A program made the position numbers and the translations under genes. DNA of 64,000 nucleotides from an uncultured Tateyamaria sp. (GTDB lineage: Bacteria; Pseudomonadota; Alphaproteobacteria; Rhodobacterales; Rhodobacteraceae): assembly GCF_947494755.1 (NCBI RefSeq), contig NZ_CANLVZ010000007.1, positions 62,001-126,000 of the forward strand. The letters are read 5' to 3'. Of this stretch, positions 1-9,205 are shown one piece after another (position 1 is the stretch's first letter; every line of letters starts with the position of its first letter). The notes under the pieces were generated by a model. That model did not search any database and was not told the origin of the DNA. It saw nothing but the letters and a program-made list of their open reading frames with translations.

Positions 1-230
1 GGCACCGTTTTGCCAAAAACCGTATGGAAGGCGATCATATCATCCAGCGGCGCGACGGCCAGACCACAGCCCTGCGCAAAGCTGTCGGAAGAATAGAGCG
101 CATGGCGCGCCGGGTAGAGCGCATGATACAGCGCTCGCTCTCCACCCGACAGGGTCCGTGGCACCGCATGGGTCAGCGTCTGACCCACATGATAGTCCTC
201 GAAAAACCGGCCCGCATTGGTCTTGGCCAT
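1..230 (-). CDS. mch: Mesaconyl-CoA hydratase (beta-methylmalyl-CoA dehydratase), N-terminal part
   Basis: This MaoC-type (R)-hydratase interconverts erythro-beta-methylmalyl-CoA and mesaconyl-CoA in the ethylmalonyl-CoA pathway. Only the first 76 codons are inside the window; the frame stays open across base 1. The visible N-terminus (MAKTNAGRFFEDYHVGQT at the start, a SSDSFAQG stretch, then PLDD and FHTVFGKTV) fits my memory of the Rhodobacter sphaeroides Mch N-terminus. The start ATG at 230 shares its A with the TGA of the DUF1737 gene, so translation is coupled. It is the last visible gene of an mcl2-nnrU-DUF1737-mch operon. The context with mcl2 makes the assignment firm despite truncation; a generic MaoC dehydratase is the alternative. 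Confidence 0.85.
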   Translation of the reverse strand, partial: MAKTNAGRFFEDYHVGQTLTHAVPRTLSGGERALYHALYPARHALYSSDSFAQGCGLAVAPLDDMIAFHTVFGKTV

Positions 231-433
231 CACTGCTCCCCCAGCTTGGTGTCAGGCGTGTAGGTGCCGTCGACCTCCTTGGTGACGGCCTGCCCACAGC
301 GCATGATGCCTGCCGCGTGGTCCCATGTCTGGGTCGGACTGCCGTGCAGTTCCCAGCCCTTGTTCAATGCCTCCGTCACCTTGTGGCAAAAGGCCGATGT
401 GTCCTCTTCGGACAGAAAACGGTAGAGTTTCAT
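230..433 (-). CDS. DUF1737 family small protein
   Basis: A 67-residue soluble protein (MKLYRFLSEEDTSAF...) resembling the DUF1737 family: a short domain with a conserved GWELHG stretch and a hydrophobic core, of unknown biochemical role. The ATG at 433 is preferred over an in-frame upstream Met because the family begins at MKLYRF and because the nnrU-like gene ends four bases upstream. Its TGA overlaps the mch ATG. Lying between an NnrU-like membrane protein and mch, it is co-transcribed with ethylmalonyl-CoA pathway genes, but nothing in the sequence gives it a function. Confidence 0.75.
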   Translation of the reverse strand: MKLYRFLSEEDTSAFCHKVTEALNKGWELHGSPTQTWDHAAGIMRCGQAVTKEVDGTYTPDTKLGEQ

Positions 434-437
434 AAAC

Positions 438-992
438 TTACCCCGGGAACGGCCATACGCCGAGCCAGTTGTGCACAAGCCCGATCAGGACTACCAAAAC
501 GACCGAACCGGCCAGGAACATCGCGTCCTTGGCATAGCTGCCGCCAGTGTTGGGCGTCCATTCAGGCTCGGCATGATTGACGATCCGCCCGGTCACGATC
601 GCCCAGACCAGCAGACCGCCGAACATCAGGATCGACGCCGCATCACCGTTCACCAACAGATGCGCAACCGCCCAGACCGAGAACCCGGTCAGCATCGGGT
701 GACGCATCCCCTGCAACAGCTTGCCCCGCTTGGGCGCCGGGCTGAGCAGATAGAGCGCGATCAGCATCAGCTGGTTGTTGAGGTTGACCAGAAACGCGGG
801 CGGGTTCCAGACCGGAATGAACGGGGTGCCCCTGTATCCGATCACCATCAGCACGATCGCCACGGCCAGTGCGGCCGCCACGATCCCCTTGCCAGGATCG
901 CCCATGCGCGCGCGCCGCTCAGGCGCCACCCGCTTGAACAAATGCGCGCCCCACCACAACGCGACCCCCGTGCCCAGAATGATCCAGTACAT
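438..992 (-). CDS. NnrU-family integral membrane protein
   Basis: 184 residues with about five or six hydrophobic segments (near residues 1-15, 38-53, 70-85, 103-125, 129-140 and 160-175) and the NnrU-family signature around residues 94-113 (GMRHPMLTGFSVWAVAHLL), related to isoprenylcysteine-methyltransferase-like membrane folds. NnrU proteins were named from nitrite/nitric oxide reductase clusters, but no denitrification gene is seen here. It sits three bases after mcl2 and four bases before the DUF1737 gene, so it belongs to the ethylmalonyl-CoA operon. Its role there is unknown. Confidence 0.8.
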   Translation of the reverse strand: MYWIILGTGVALWWGAHLFKRVAPERRARMGDPGKGIVAAALAVAIVLMVIGYRGTPFIPVWNPPAFLVNLNNQLMLIALYLLSPAPKRGKLLQGMRHPMLTGFSVWAVAHLLVNGDAASILMFGGLLVWAIVTGRIVNHAEPEWTPNTGGSYAKDAMFLAGSVVLVVLIGLVHNWLGVWPFPG

Positions 993-995
993 GCT

Positions 996-1850
996 CTACC
1001 CCTTTTCAAGTTCAGCGATGGCATTGGCCTTGGCCAATGTCTCGCGCGCCGTCACGATGTGCAGATTTTCGACGATCCGTCCATCGACAACCGCGACGCC
1101 TTGGCCGCTGGCCTCTGTCTCTTCAAAGGCCGCGATCTGGCGACGGGCCAGATCAATGTCCGTCTCGGATGGCGAAAAGGCCGCATTGGCGATGTCGACC
1201 TGTGCCGGGTGGATCAGCGTTTTGCCATCAAAACCCATGTCGCGCCCCTGCGCGCATTCCGCCTCAAGGCCGGCCTTGTCCTTGAACGCGTTGTAGACCC
1301 CATCAATGATCGCCAGCCCATGGGCCTTGGCCGCAAGCAGGCACAGCCCAAGGCCGGTCTGCAACGGCAGGCGATCGGGCCGGAAGCGGGTTTGCAACTC
1401 TTTGGCCAGATCGTTGGTGCCCATGACCATCCCATCTAGCATCGGGTGCGCCGCGATGGCCGCCGCATTCAACATGCCAAGTGGCGTTTCCATCATGGCC
1501 CACAGCCGGGCCTCACCCGTGATGGCCGCGAGTTTATCCAGATCGGCAGGGCGCGACACTTTGGGCAGCAGGATTGCGTCCGCACCCATGTCCCGGGCCG
1601 CCTGTGCATCCAGCGCGCCCCACGATGTGTCGAGCGCGTTGATGCGGACAATCTTCATCCGCGCCCCATAACCCCCATCGGTCAGAGCCTGAGCCAAGGT
1701 GGCACGCGCGGTTTCTTTCTCATCAACTGACACCGCATCTTCGAGATCAAAGATGATGGCATCCACCGGCAGCCCCCGCGCCTTGTCCAACGCGCGGGGC
1801 TTGGAGCCGGGAATATACAGGACCGAGCGAAGCGGGCGGGCAATAGACAT
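996..1850 (-). CDS. mcl2: (3S)-malyl-CoA thioesterase (HpcH/HpaI-CitE family)
   Basis: 284 residues. The enzyme hydrolyses (3S)-malyl-CoA to malate and CoA, finishing the malate branch of the ethylmalonyl-CoA pathway; this is known for R. sphaeroides Mcl2, a CitE-like protein that has lost lyase activity. The sequence follows Mcl2 closely as I recall it: FDLEDAV near residue 34 (Mg and substrate site), LLPKVSR near 98, MGTNDLAKEL near 142, GLGLCLLAAKAHGL near 166, DGVYNAFKD near 183, GFDGKTLIHPAQ near 205, and a C-terminal VVDGRIVENLHI. The closely related malyl-CoA lyase Mcl1 has a different N-terminus. First gene of the operon leading to mch, with its promoter presumably in 1851-2172. ATG at 1850. 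Confidence 0.88.
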   Translation of the reverse strand: MSIARPLRSVLYIPGSKPRALDKARGLPVDAIIFDLEDAVSVDEKETARATLAQALTDGGYGARMKIVRINALDTSWGALDAQAARDMGADAILLPKVSRPADLDKLAAITGEARLWAMMETPLGMLNAAAIAAHPMLDGMVMGTNDLAKELQTRFRPDRLPLQTGLGLCLLAAKAHGLAIIDGVYNAFKDKAGLEAECAQGRDMGFDGKTLIHPAQVDIANAAFSPSETDIDLARRQIAAFEETEASGQGVAVVDGRIVENLHIVTARETLAKANAIAELEKG

Positions 1851-2172
1851 CAGGACATCCTAGACTGCGTTATAAAGTTGCGCGGACAGGGACATTTTTT
1901 GCGTGATAGTTCAAGACCCATTGCGCCGCAGCGCAGCAAAAATCCCAAAAACCGCCGGAGCGCGCGCGGCGTTAACCACTTTTTCAGGTCCGGGGCGCAG
2001 CCTGTGGCCACTCCGATCTTTCTGGGAGGGCCGTTTCAGCAGGGCCGCTGAACCGTTTGCGGACAGAAAGCGCGGACATGACTTGAACCGGGGCTGCCCG
2101 GTCATCGCCGGATCGTGTCGGGTGGGCCAGATGACCAGCGCAGGACCCGTTTTTGCAAAGGGGCTGAACGAT
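1851..2172. other. Intergenic region between divergent mcl2 and an exported protein gene
   Basis: About 320 bases without a convincing gene. It must hold the promoter for the mcl2 operon (-) and for the exported protein at 2173 (+). The + reading frame is open upstream of 2173, but the added residues are basic and lack family character, so I do not extend the gene. I see no clear palindromic operator. Confidence 0.5.
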
Positions 2173-2505
2173 ATGAAACAGATGATAAAGAGCGTGGCAC
2201 TGGGCGCACTGATACTGGCAGGTGTGCTGCAAACGGCAACAACACGGGCCGCCACCGCGCAGCAAAGCCGCAATTGCGGCCCGCGCGACCTGGTCGTGTC
2301 CCGCTTGGCCGAGGGCTATGGCGAAACGCGTCAATCCATGGGCCTGGCGGCAAACAATGCGGTGATCGAGGTCTTTGCCTCATCCGAGTCGGGCACGTGG
2401 ACGATCACCATCACAGCAGCCAACGGGATGACCTGCCTTGTGGCCAGCGGTCAAGCCTATGAGGCGCTGGTCGAGGCGCTGCCCGCCAAAGGCAACGACG
2501 CCTAA
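2173..2505 (+). CDS. Small exported protein of unknown function
   Basis: 110 residues. The N-terminus (MKQMIKSVALGALILAGVL..., basic then hydrophobic, ending near TRAATA) is a typical Sec signal peptide, so the protein is probably periplasmic. The mature part has two cysteines (in NCGPRDLV and GMTCLV) that could form a disulfide, and short beta-rich stretches. I do not recognise the family beyond similar small exported proteins in Rhodobacterales. The start at 2173 follows an AAGGGG-like ribosome site; starts at 1903 or 2131 would bury the signal peptide. A strong terminator follows at 2529. Confidence 0.65.
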   Translation: MKQMIKSVALGALILAGVLQTATTRAATAQQSRNCGPRDLVVSRLAEGYGETRQSMGLAANNAVIEVFASSESGTWTITITAANGMTCLVASGQAYEALVEALPAKGNDA

Positions 2506-2528
2506 GCACGAACCTCACAACCTGATGC

Positions 2529-2558
2529 AAAGGGCGCGCCATTGGATGCGCCCTTTTT
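2529..2558 (+). terminator. Rho-independent terminator
   Basis: Perfect 9-bp stem AAAGGGCGC / GCGCCCTTT with a 10-base loop, followed by T residues. It ends transcription of the exported protein gene. The A-rich left arm means it can also work on the minus strand, where the TauE gene ends at 2601. Confidence 0.85.
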
Positions 2559-2577
2559 GCGATCCGGAGTGGTGTAA

Positions 2578-2596
2578 GGCGCACGTATCGTGCGCC
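2578..2596 (-). repeat. 3' hairpin repeat, copy 1
   Basis: On the minus strand, just after the TauE stop codon, the sequence reads GGCGCACG, loop ATA, CGTGCGCC, then TTACACC. It is one of four copies of the same element in the window (others at 39967, 47739 and 57059). The stem has changed here by a compensatory base-pair swap relative to the other copies. Confidence 0.7.
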
Positions 2597-2600
2597 AGTT

Positions 2601-3374
2601 TCAGGTCAGCCCGTCCCAGATCAGTTTTGTGCCCGTCAGCACGAGCAGCACATAGGTCAGCAGGAAAAACGCCCGCTCGGGCACGAGGTGATGCGCCTTG
2701 ACGCCCAACCACGCGCCAAAAAGTGCAAACGGGGCCAGCGCGAGATTGGCCATACCCGTCTGCACCGTGAACATACCTAAAAACGCATAAGGCACGAATT
2801 TGAAAATATTTATGGCGGTAAAGATCAGAACCGTGTTGGCTTGATACTCGGTCTTGCCGGGCTTCAACGACAACAGATAGACCGCCGCCGGGGGCCCGCC
2901 CGCATGGCTGACAAAACTGGTGAAGCCCGCAACCGTGCCCGTCACGACACCGACCCATTGCGGCAGCGCAGCCTGCGCAAGCCGGATCCAGCCCTGCGCA
3001 CGGCCCACCTGCCAGATCACAAAGCCCAAGGAAATCACGCCGATCAACACCCGGAACACATCCGCATCCGTGCGCGAAAACAGCATGGCCCCTAGGGCAA
3101 CGCCCGGCAATCCACCCGCAATCATCAGTGCACAGACCCGCCAGTCCCATTCACCCCAATAGGGGCGCAAGGTCGCGGCATCCACCAGCATCAACAAGGG
3201 CAGGATCACCCCAAGCGCCAGCCCCGGTTCGATCACCAGCGCCAGAACGGAGGCGGATGCAAAGGACGCGCCTGACCCAAACCCGCCCTTGGAAAGGCCT
3301 GCAAACACCACGGCCGGGGCGGCGATTGCGAAAAACCAGACATCCAGAACCAACACGAGGCGCGCGCGCTCCAA
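2601..3374 (-). CDS. Sulfite exporter TauE/SafE family permease
   Basis: 257 residues with about eight hydrophobic segments arranged as two related halves, the usual TauE/SafE architecture. Family marks are GLSKGGFGSGASFAS near residues 26-40 and the second-half GTVAGFTSFVSHAGGPPAAVY near 146-166. Members export sulfite, sulfoacetate or other organosulfur anions, or import them, across the inner membrane; substrate cannot be read from sequence. It stands alone on the minus strand, divergent from mdh. It could serve as sulfite exporter for the desulfonation locus 40 kb away, but nothing local links them. Confidence 0.85.
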   Translation of the reverse strand: MERARLVLVLDVWFFAIAAPAVVFAGLSKGGFGSGASFASASVLALVIEPGLALGVILPLLMLVDAATLRPYWGEWDWRVCALMIAGGLPGVALGAMLFSRTDADVFRVLIGVISLGFVIWQVGRAQGWIRLAQAALPQWVGVVTGTVAGFTSFVSHAGGPPAAVYLLSLKPGKTEYQANTVLIFTAINIFKFVPYAFLGMFTVQTGMANLALAPFALFGAWLGVKAHHLVPERAFFLLTYVLLVLTGTKLIWDGLT

Positions 3375-3398
3375 AACCGTTGCGATCCGTCCCTCTTA

Positions 3399-4488
<1,090 letters not shown>

Positions 4489-4510
4489 AACCACCGCCAT
4501 TGAAAAATAT

Positions 4511-4542
4511 CGGGCCGGATGCCGTCGCATCTGGCCCGTTTT
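4511..4542 (+). terminator. Rho-independent terminator after mdh
   Basis: 12-bp stem CGGGCCGGATGC / GCATCTGGCCCG (one G:T pair), loop CGTC, then TTTT. It separates mdh from the cyclase gene and rules out a cyclase start at 4519. Confidence 0.9.
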
Positions 4543-4560
4543 GCGTTTATATCCTTTGAT

Positions 4561-5349
4561 ATGCCCCAGTCGCGCCCCATCGAACGTAAACTGACCACGA
4601 TCCTCGCGGCGGACGCGGCCAATTATTCGGGCCGGATGTCGCATGACGAAGAAGGCACCGTGCGGGCGCTGCGGGCGGCGCGCGACGTGATCGACACCGC
4701 CATCACGAATGCAGGCGGGCGGATTGCCAACACGTCCGGGGACGGTCTGATCGCAGAGTTTCCATCCGTTGTGGGGGCGGTGCGCTGTGCGATCCTTATC
4801 CAGACGACCCTCAATCAGGCGGATCACATGCTGCCTTTCCGCCTTGGCGTTCACTTGGACGATGTGATTGTCGAAGGGCAGGATTTGCTGGGCGACGGGG
4901 TCAATCTGGCAGCCCGGTTGCAGGAAATGGCGGACATTGGCGGCGTGCTGATTTCACAGCATGTACATGACCATGTCCGCGGCAAACTCAGCGGTGTGAA
5001 ACTGCGCCCGCTTGGCCCCGCGACACCCAAACATCTACGCGATGAAATCGGGCTTTATGCCGTGGTGGCCGATGGCGTGAACGCGCCGCGCCTGCCTGAT
5101 AATCTGGGGCCGAAAGTGGGCCCGCTCACTGAAATGCCCGAACCCGCCCAGCCCACACCGACAACCGAGATGCGCGCCAAATTCGTCAAGGACCGGATGC
5201 GCATCGGTGGCGCGATCCTCGCCCTTGCGGTGGTCGACATTGCGGCGGGTCTGCCGTTTTTCGTGACGACGATCCCAACGCTGATCCTGATCTACATCCT
5301 CTACAAGCGATGGCGTGCGTTGCGGGCCGTGGAAAAAGCGACTGTCTGA
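4561..5349 (+). CDS. Membrane-anchored class III adenylate/guanylate cyclase
   Basis: 262 residues. The N-terminal catalytic domain (about 8-170) has the class III signatures ILAADAANYS, with metal-binding Asp18, and SGDGLIAEF, with the second Asp61; GDGVNLAARLQ near residue 115 matches the conserved NxAAR helix. So both metal-binding residues are present and it is probably active, making cAMP or cGMP. The C-terminus (about 215-250) holds two hydrophobic segments with a short turn, resembling a 2TM domain, which places the catalytic domain in the cytoplasm at the membrane. The start at 4561 was chosen because earlier codons lie inside the mdh terminator. A role in regulating central metabolism is only suggested by position. 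Confidence 0.82.
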   Translation: MPQSRPIERKLTTILAADAANYSGRMSHDEEGTVRALRAARDVIDTAITNAGGRIANTSGDGLIAEFPSVVGAVRCAILIQTTLNQADHMLPFRLGVHLDDVIVEGQDLLGDGVNLAARLQEMADIGGVLISQHVHDHVRGKLSGVKLRPLGPATPKHLRDEIGLYAVVADGVNAPRLPDNLGPKVGPLTEMPEPAQPTPTTEMRAKFVKDRMRIGGAILALAVVDIAAGLPFFVTTIPTLILIYILYKRWRALRAVEKATV

Positions 5350-5419
5350 CGCGCGCTGCCAAGCCCGTCATGTGCCTGCGCCCGTTGGTTTTTGATTCTA
5401 AATTTGCTCGCGCCCCAAT

Positions 5420-5454
5420 TTTGTGATCACACTTTTTTATGCAGTGATCACAAA
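5420..5454. promoter_or_regulatory. Perfect inverted repeat upstream of sucC (candidate operator)
   Basis: TTTGTGATCAC and GTGATCACAAA form a perfect 11-bp inverted repeat with a 13-base AT-rich spacer, about 115 bases upstream of sucC. Each arm also contains the palindrome GTGATCAC. The AT-rich setting and position suggest binding by a dimeric regulator of the suc locus. I cannot name the regulator. Confidence 0.6.
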
Positions 5455-5491
5455 TGTCGCTTTTCCACTCAAAAAATCGCGACTGCGACAT
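5454..5491. promoter_or_regulatory. Second inverted repeat upstream of sucC
   Basis: ATGTCGC (5454-5460) and GCGACAT (5485-5491) form a perfect 7-bp inverted repeat over a 24-base spacer, directly abutting the larger palindrome. The arms may be one wide operator or two half-sites. The start codon of sucC is 76 bases downstream. Confidence 0.4.
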
Positions 5492-5566
5492 ATTTCCCGT
5501 TTACGCCGCGTTCAGTGTTGGTCGTATAGGGCTGAACGAGATGCATAATTACGGGATCGATCTGTC

Positions 5567-6760
5567 ATGAACATCCATGAATACCAAGCCAAGGCCCTTT
5601 TGCGCAGTTATGGGGCACCCGTCTCGGACGGGCGTGTCGTATTGCGCGCCGAGGACGCAAAGACGGCGGCGGGCGCGCTGGACGGGCCATTGTGGGTGGT
5701 CAAGGCGCAGATCCATGCCGGCGGGCGCGGCAAGGGCAAATTCAAAGAGGCCGACGCCGGCGACAAGGGCGGCGTGCGCCTTACCAAGTCAGTCGAGGAA
5801 GCCGCCGAGGAAGCCAAAAAGATGCTGGGCCGCACCCTTGTGACCCACCAGACCGGCCCGGCGGGCAAACAGGTCAACCGCATCTATATCGAGGATGGCT
5901 CGGGCATCGAAACCGAACTCTATCTGGCCCTCTTGGTTGATCGCCAGACCTCTCGTATTTCCTTCGTCTGTTCGACCGAGGGCGGCATGGACATCGAAGA
6001 GGTCGCGGCCAGCACTCCCGACAAGATCCTGAGCTTTAGTGTCGATCCCGCCACCGGTTATCAGCCCTACCATGGGCGTCGCATCGCCTTCTCGCTCGGG
6101 CTGACCGGCAAGCAGGTCAAACAATGCGTGGGCCTGATGGGTCTGCTCTACAAAGCCTTCGTTGAAAAAGACATGGAGATGCTCGAGATCAACCCCCTGA
6201 TCGTCACCGACAGTGGTGACATGAAGGTGCTTGATGCCAAAGTGTCGTTCGACGGCAACGCGATCTACCGCCACGCCGATATCAACGAGCTGCGCGACGA
6301 GACCGAAGAAGATCCCAAGGAACTCGCAGCCTCCAAATACGACCTGAACTATATCGCGCTGGATGGCGAGATCGGGTGCATGGTCAACGGCGCGGGCCTG
6401 GCTATGGCGACGATGGACATCATCAAGCTGTACGGGGCCGAGCCTGCCAACTTCCTTGATGTGGGCGGCGGTGCAACGAAGGAAAAGGTGACTGAAGCGT
6501 TCAAGATCATCACCTCGGATGAGCAGGTCAAAGGCATCCTCGTGAACATCTTTGGCGGCATCATGCGCTGTGACGTGATTGCCGAAGGCGTCGTGGCCGC
6601 CGTCAAGGAGGTGGGCCTAAAAGTGCCGCTGGTTGTCCGCCTTGAGGGCACCAATGTGCAGCAGGGCAAGGACATCATCAACAATTCGGACGTGGACGTG
6701 ATCGCTGCCGACGACCTCAAGGACGGGGCGCAAAAGATCGTAGCCGCCGTTAAGGGGTGA
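5567..6760 (+). CDS. sucC: Succinyl-CoA synthetase (ADP-forming), beta subunit
   Basis: 397 residues, standard length. With SucD it converts succinyl-CoA to succinate with substrate-level phosphorylation. It begins [19 protein letters not shown], the family N-terminus; an ATP-grasp domain follows ([15 protein letters not shown] near residues 46-60), EINPLIV near residue 207, and the C-terminal ligase domain has [13 protein letters not shown] near 295 and [15 protein letters not shown] near 325. First gene of the long suc-lpd locus, preceded by two inverted repeats. Three genes separate it from sucD. The ribosome site is weak (ACGGGAT). Confidence 0.97.
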   Translation: MNIHEYQAKALLRSYGAPVSDGRVVLRAEDAKTAAGALDGPLWVVKAQIHAGGRGKGKFKEADAGDKGGVRLTKSVEEAAEEAKKMLGRTLVTHQTGPAGKQVNRIYIEDGSGIETELYLALLVDRQTSRISFVCSTEGGMDIEEVAASTPDKILSFSVDPATGYQPYHGRRIAFSLGLTGKQVKQCVGLMGLLYKAFVEKDMEMLEINPLIVTDSGDMKVLDAKVSFDGNAIYRHADINELRDETEEDPKELAASKYDLNYIALDGEIGCMVNGAGLAMATMDIIKLYGAEPANFLDVGGGATKEKVTEAFKIITSDEQVKGILVNIFGGIMRCDVIAEGVVAAVKEVGLKVPLVVRLEGTNVQQGKDIINNSDVDVIAADDLKDGAQKIVAAVKG

Positions 6761-6765
6761 GTGTT

Positions 6766-6984
6766 ATGCGAGCCGTAATGTGCCTTGTGATCGTGGGTCT
6801 TCTGGCTGCCTGTACGGGCCGCGTTGATCGGACAAAAACCTACACCCAGCCGGGTCTGCCCCCCTTGGGGCTGGCCGCTACGGCTGCGTGGCTTGATGCG
6901 CGCGAAGCACGTGCGCCGCAACGCTTGCCTGCCTCGGCCGTACCGACGTCACAAATCCGCAGCACCGTGGGCGCATCACATTAG
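6766..6984 (+). CDS. Small lipoprotein between sucC and sucD
   Basis: 72 residues from ATG 6766, with a lipobox LLAAC near residues 12-16; the protein is probably lipid-anchored through Cys16 after a short signal peptide. The mature part is short, polar and low in recognisable structure. ATG 6766 is preferred over GTG 6757 because the AAGGGGTGA overlapping the sucC stop then sits at good spacing. Lacks any domain I recognise. Its retention inside the suc operon suggests a structural or envelope role rather than a metabolic one, but that is a guess. Confidence 0.6.
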   Translation: MRAVMCLVIVGLLAACTGRVDRTKTYTQPGLPPLGLAATAAWLDAREARAPQRLPASAVPTSQIRSTVGASH

Positions 6985-6986
6985 CA

Positions 6987-7490
6987 ATGGCACGACCACA
7001 CTGGCATAACTGCGTTGGACGGGGTTTGATCGCGCTGACTTTTTTGGCGTCCGGGGCGACTGCCCACCCCGCCATCGACGCCTTTACCGCGTTCTGTTTC
7101 AAGGCTGGTCAAACACCTGACGTCGCCCGTGCAAACATGGAGGGGCTGACGGGCGCTCCGTTGCCCTTTGCCCTATCGTTCTGGGATAAAACGCTGGCCC
7201 CGGCCCCCGAAACACCCGCCCACGCCGAACGCCGCTGCGAAGTGTCATTCGAGGGCGACCATACTGCCACAGCCGTCAACGTAGTGCGCGCCAAGATGGC
7301 CAGCCCGCCCGTGTTCGGCACCCCAATTCCACTGCCCGCCCCTTACGCCCCCGAAGCAGGCACCACCATGATTGAAGGGCGGGAATTGCTGCGCAAACGC
7401 GTGGCTGTCGTCCATATCGGGACGCGCGGCACCCGGACCTTTATCGCGGTGGATCGCCTGCCTGCGGGCATGGGGGTGACCGATGGCTGA
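6987..7490 (+). CDS. Exported protein of unknown function
   Basis: 167 residues. Residues 1-26 form a Sec-type signal peptide ending at SGATA-HP, so the mature protein is periplasmic. Two cysteines (FCFKAG near residue 37 and RRCEVSF near 83) could pair. I do not recognise the family. It starts two bases after the lipoprotein stop and overlaps the next gene by eight bases, so the three genes between sucC and sucD form a translationally tight block. Confidence 0.6.
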   Translation: MARPHWHNCVGRGLIALTFLASGATAHPAIDAFTAFCFKAGQTPDVARANMEGLTGAPLPFALSFWDKTLAPAPETPAHAERRCEVSFEGDHTATAVNVVRAKMASPPVFGTPIPLPAPYAPEAGTTMIEGRELLRKRVAVVHIGTRGTRTFIAVDRLPAGMGVTDG

Positions 7491-8274
7491 TCTGCGCCCC
7501 TGCCCGGCCTGCGATGCGTCCGACGCGGCCAAACTCGCCAAATATTCGCGCAAAGAGTGGCACGTGGCGCGATGTGCCAGCTGCAACCTGACCTACCTGC
7601 GCAATCCGGTTGCCTATGAAGCGCTCGAAGAAGAGTTCGCGTGGGAAAAAACCTACGAGACCAAGTCTCAGGCGGGTGGGTCGACCGCGCTCAGCCCATC
7701 GCTGAAAAAGATACGGACCAAAACCGGGCTGACCCATCGCGGTCACGGATCGCGCATGGGTGCGTGGTTCAACAACGGGCATGTCCTTGATATTGGGTGT
7801 GGCGCAAAGACCAACGTCCCCGAGCCGATGACGCCCTATGGGATCGAGTTGAGCCGCAAACTGCACAAGATCGCAGACCGGAAAATGCGCGCGCGTGGAG
7901 GCTACTGCGTCCACGGCGCGGGTGCCGAAGCGATCTGGGACTTTGAGCCCGAGATGTTCGACGGCATCGTCATGCAATCCTACCTCGAACACGAAGTGGA
8001 TCTGATGCGCGTGCTCAATGGCGCATGGCGGGTGATGAAACCAGCCGCCCCAATGTATGTGCGGGTGCCCAATTTCGGCTCGATCAACCGCTACGTGATA
8101 GGCCGCAAATGGTGCGGCTTTCGCTATCCCGATCACGTCACCTATTTCACCGTGCCCACCTTGCGCGACGTGGCGCGCCGCGCCGGTTTCACCGTTGAGG
8201 TGGTCAACCGCGCAACCGTCGCAATCGATGACAACATCAAGGCGCTGTTGCGCAAGGCCGAGGCGCCTGCATGA
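7483..8274 (+). CDS. SAM-dependent methyltransferase with N-terminal zinc ribbon
   Basis: 263 residues. Four cysteines, C7/C10 and C31/C34 (CPAC and CASC), form a likely zinc ribbon. The rest looks like a class I methyltransferase: a shortened motif I near residues 99-106 ([11 protein letters not shown]), then a QSYLEHEVD stretch near 165 equivalent to the post-II helix of Methyltransf_23 members, and a C-terminal [11 protein letters not shown] segment. Proteins of this shape often methylate sugars or polysaccharide intermediates; the substrate here is unknown. It overlaps the preceding gene by eight bases and is followed by sucD after 46 bases, an odd insertion in a TCA operon. Confidence 0.75.
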   Translation: MADLRPCPACDASDAAKLAKYSRKEWHVARCASCNLTYLRNPVAYEALEEEFAWEKTYETKSQAGGSTALSPSLKKIRTKTGLTHRGHGSRMGAWFNNGHVLDIGCGAKTNVPEPMTPYGIELSRKLHKIADRKMRARGGYCVHGAGAEAIWDFEPEMFDGIVMQSYLEHEVDLMRVLNGAWRVMKPAAPMYVRVPNFGSINRYVIGRKWCGFRYPDHVTYFTVPTLRDVARRAGFTVEVVNRATVAIDDNIKALLRKAEAPA

Positions 8275-8320
8275 CAAAACGCCCCCAACACCAAGACACC
8301 CCTTCAAGGAGACGCCCCAC

Positions 8321-9205
8321 ATGGCCGTATTGATTGACGAAAACACCAAAGTGATCTGCCAGGGTCTCACCGGGTCCCAAGGGACGTTCCACACCGAACA
8401 GGCCATCGCCTATGGCACCCAGATGGTGGGCGGCGTCACTCCCGGCAAGGGCGGGATCAAGCACCTTGACCTGCCGGTGTTCAACTCGGTTCACGAGGCG
8501 ATGGAGGTCACCGAGGCCAACGCTTCGGTCATCTACGTCCCGCCCCCCTTTGCCGCCGACTCCATCCTCGAGGCGATTGATGCCGAGATGCCTCTGATCG
8601 TGTGCATCACCGAAGGCATCCCGGTTCTGGACATGATGCGGGTGCAGCGCGCGCTCGAAGGGTCGAAATCCCGTCTGATCGGACCAAACTGCCCCGGTGT
8701 CATCACGCCCGATGCCTGCAAGATCGGCATCATGCCCGGCCACATTCACAAGCGCGGGAGCGTCGGCGTTGTGAGCCGCTCGGGCACCCTGACATACGAG
8801 GCCGTGAAACAGACCACGGATATGGGCCTGGGCCAGTCAACGGCCGTCGGCATCGGGGGCGATCCGATCAAAGGCACCGAACATATCGACGTGCTCGAGA
8901 TGTTCCTTGCCGATGACGAGACCGAAAGCATCATCATGATCGGTGAAATCGGCGGTAGCGCCGAAGAGGATGCCGCTCAGTTCCTTGCGGACGAGAAAAA
9001 GGCAGGCCGCTGGAAGCCGACGGCCGGTTTCATCGCCGGTCGCACAGCCCCTCCGGGCCGCCGCATGGGTCACGCGGGCGCCATCGTCGCCGGTGGCAAA
9101 GGCGGGGCCGAAGACAAGATCGACGCCATGCGCGCCGCCGGTATCGTTGTGGCCGACAGCCCGGCCACATTGGGCGAAGCCGTGATGGAGGCGATCAAAG
9201 GCTGA
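8321..9205 (+). CDS. sucD: Succinyl-CoA synthetase, alpha subunit
   Basis: 294 residues. CoA-binding [13 protein letters not shown] near residues 15-27, EGIPVLDMM near 98, GPNCPGVI near 121, and the phosphohistidine His251 in [10 protein letters not shown]. The start ATG 8321 lies nine bases after AAGGAG; the frame is open into the methyltransferase gene upstream, but that extension has no family support. It pairs with SucC encoded 1.5 kb upstream. Its TGA shares an A with the next gene's ATG. Confidence 0.97.
   Translation: MAVLIDENTKVICQGLTGSQGTFHTEQAIAYGTQMVGGVTPGKGGIKHLDLPVFNSVHEAMEVTEANASVIYVPPPFAADSILEAIDAEMPLIVCITEGIPVLDMMRVQRALEGSKSRLIGPNCPGVITPDACKIGIMPGHIHKRGSVGVVSRSGTLTYEAVKQTTDMGLGQSTAVGIGGDPIKGTEHIDVLEMFLADDETESIIMIGEIGGSAEEDAAQFLADEKKAGRWKPTAGFIAGRTAPPGRRMGHAGAIVAGGKGGAEDKIDAMRAAGIVVADSPATLGEAVMEAIKG

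Noticed and set aside
1903-2172. A longer version of the exported protein at 2173
   Set aside because: The added residues are Arg-rich and would bury the signal peptide; a ribosome site supports 2173.
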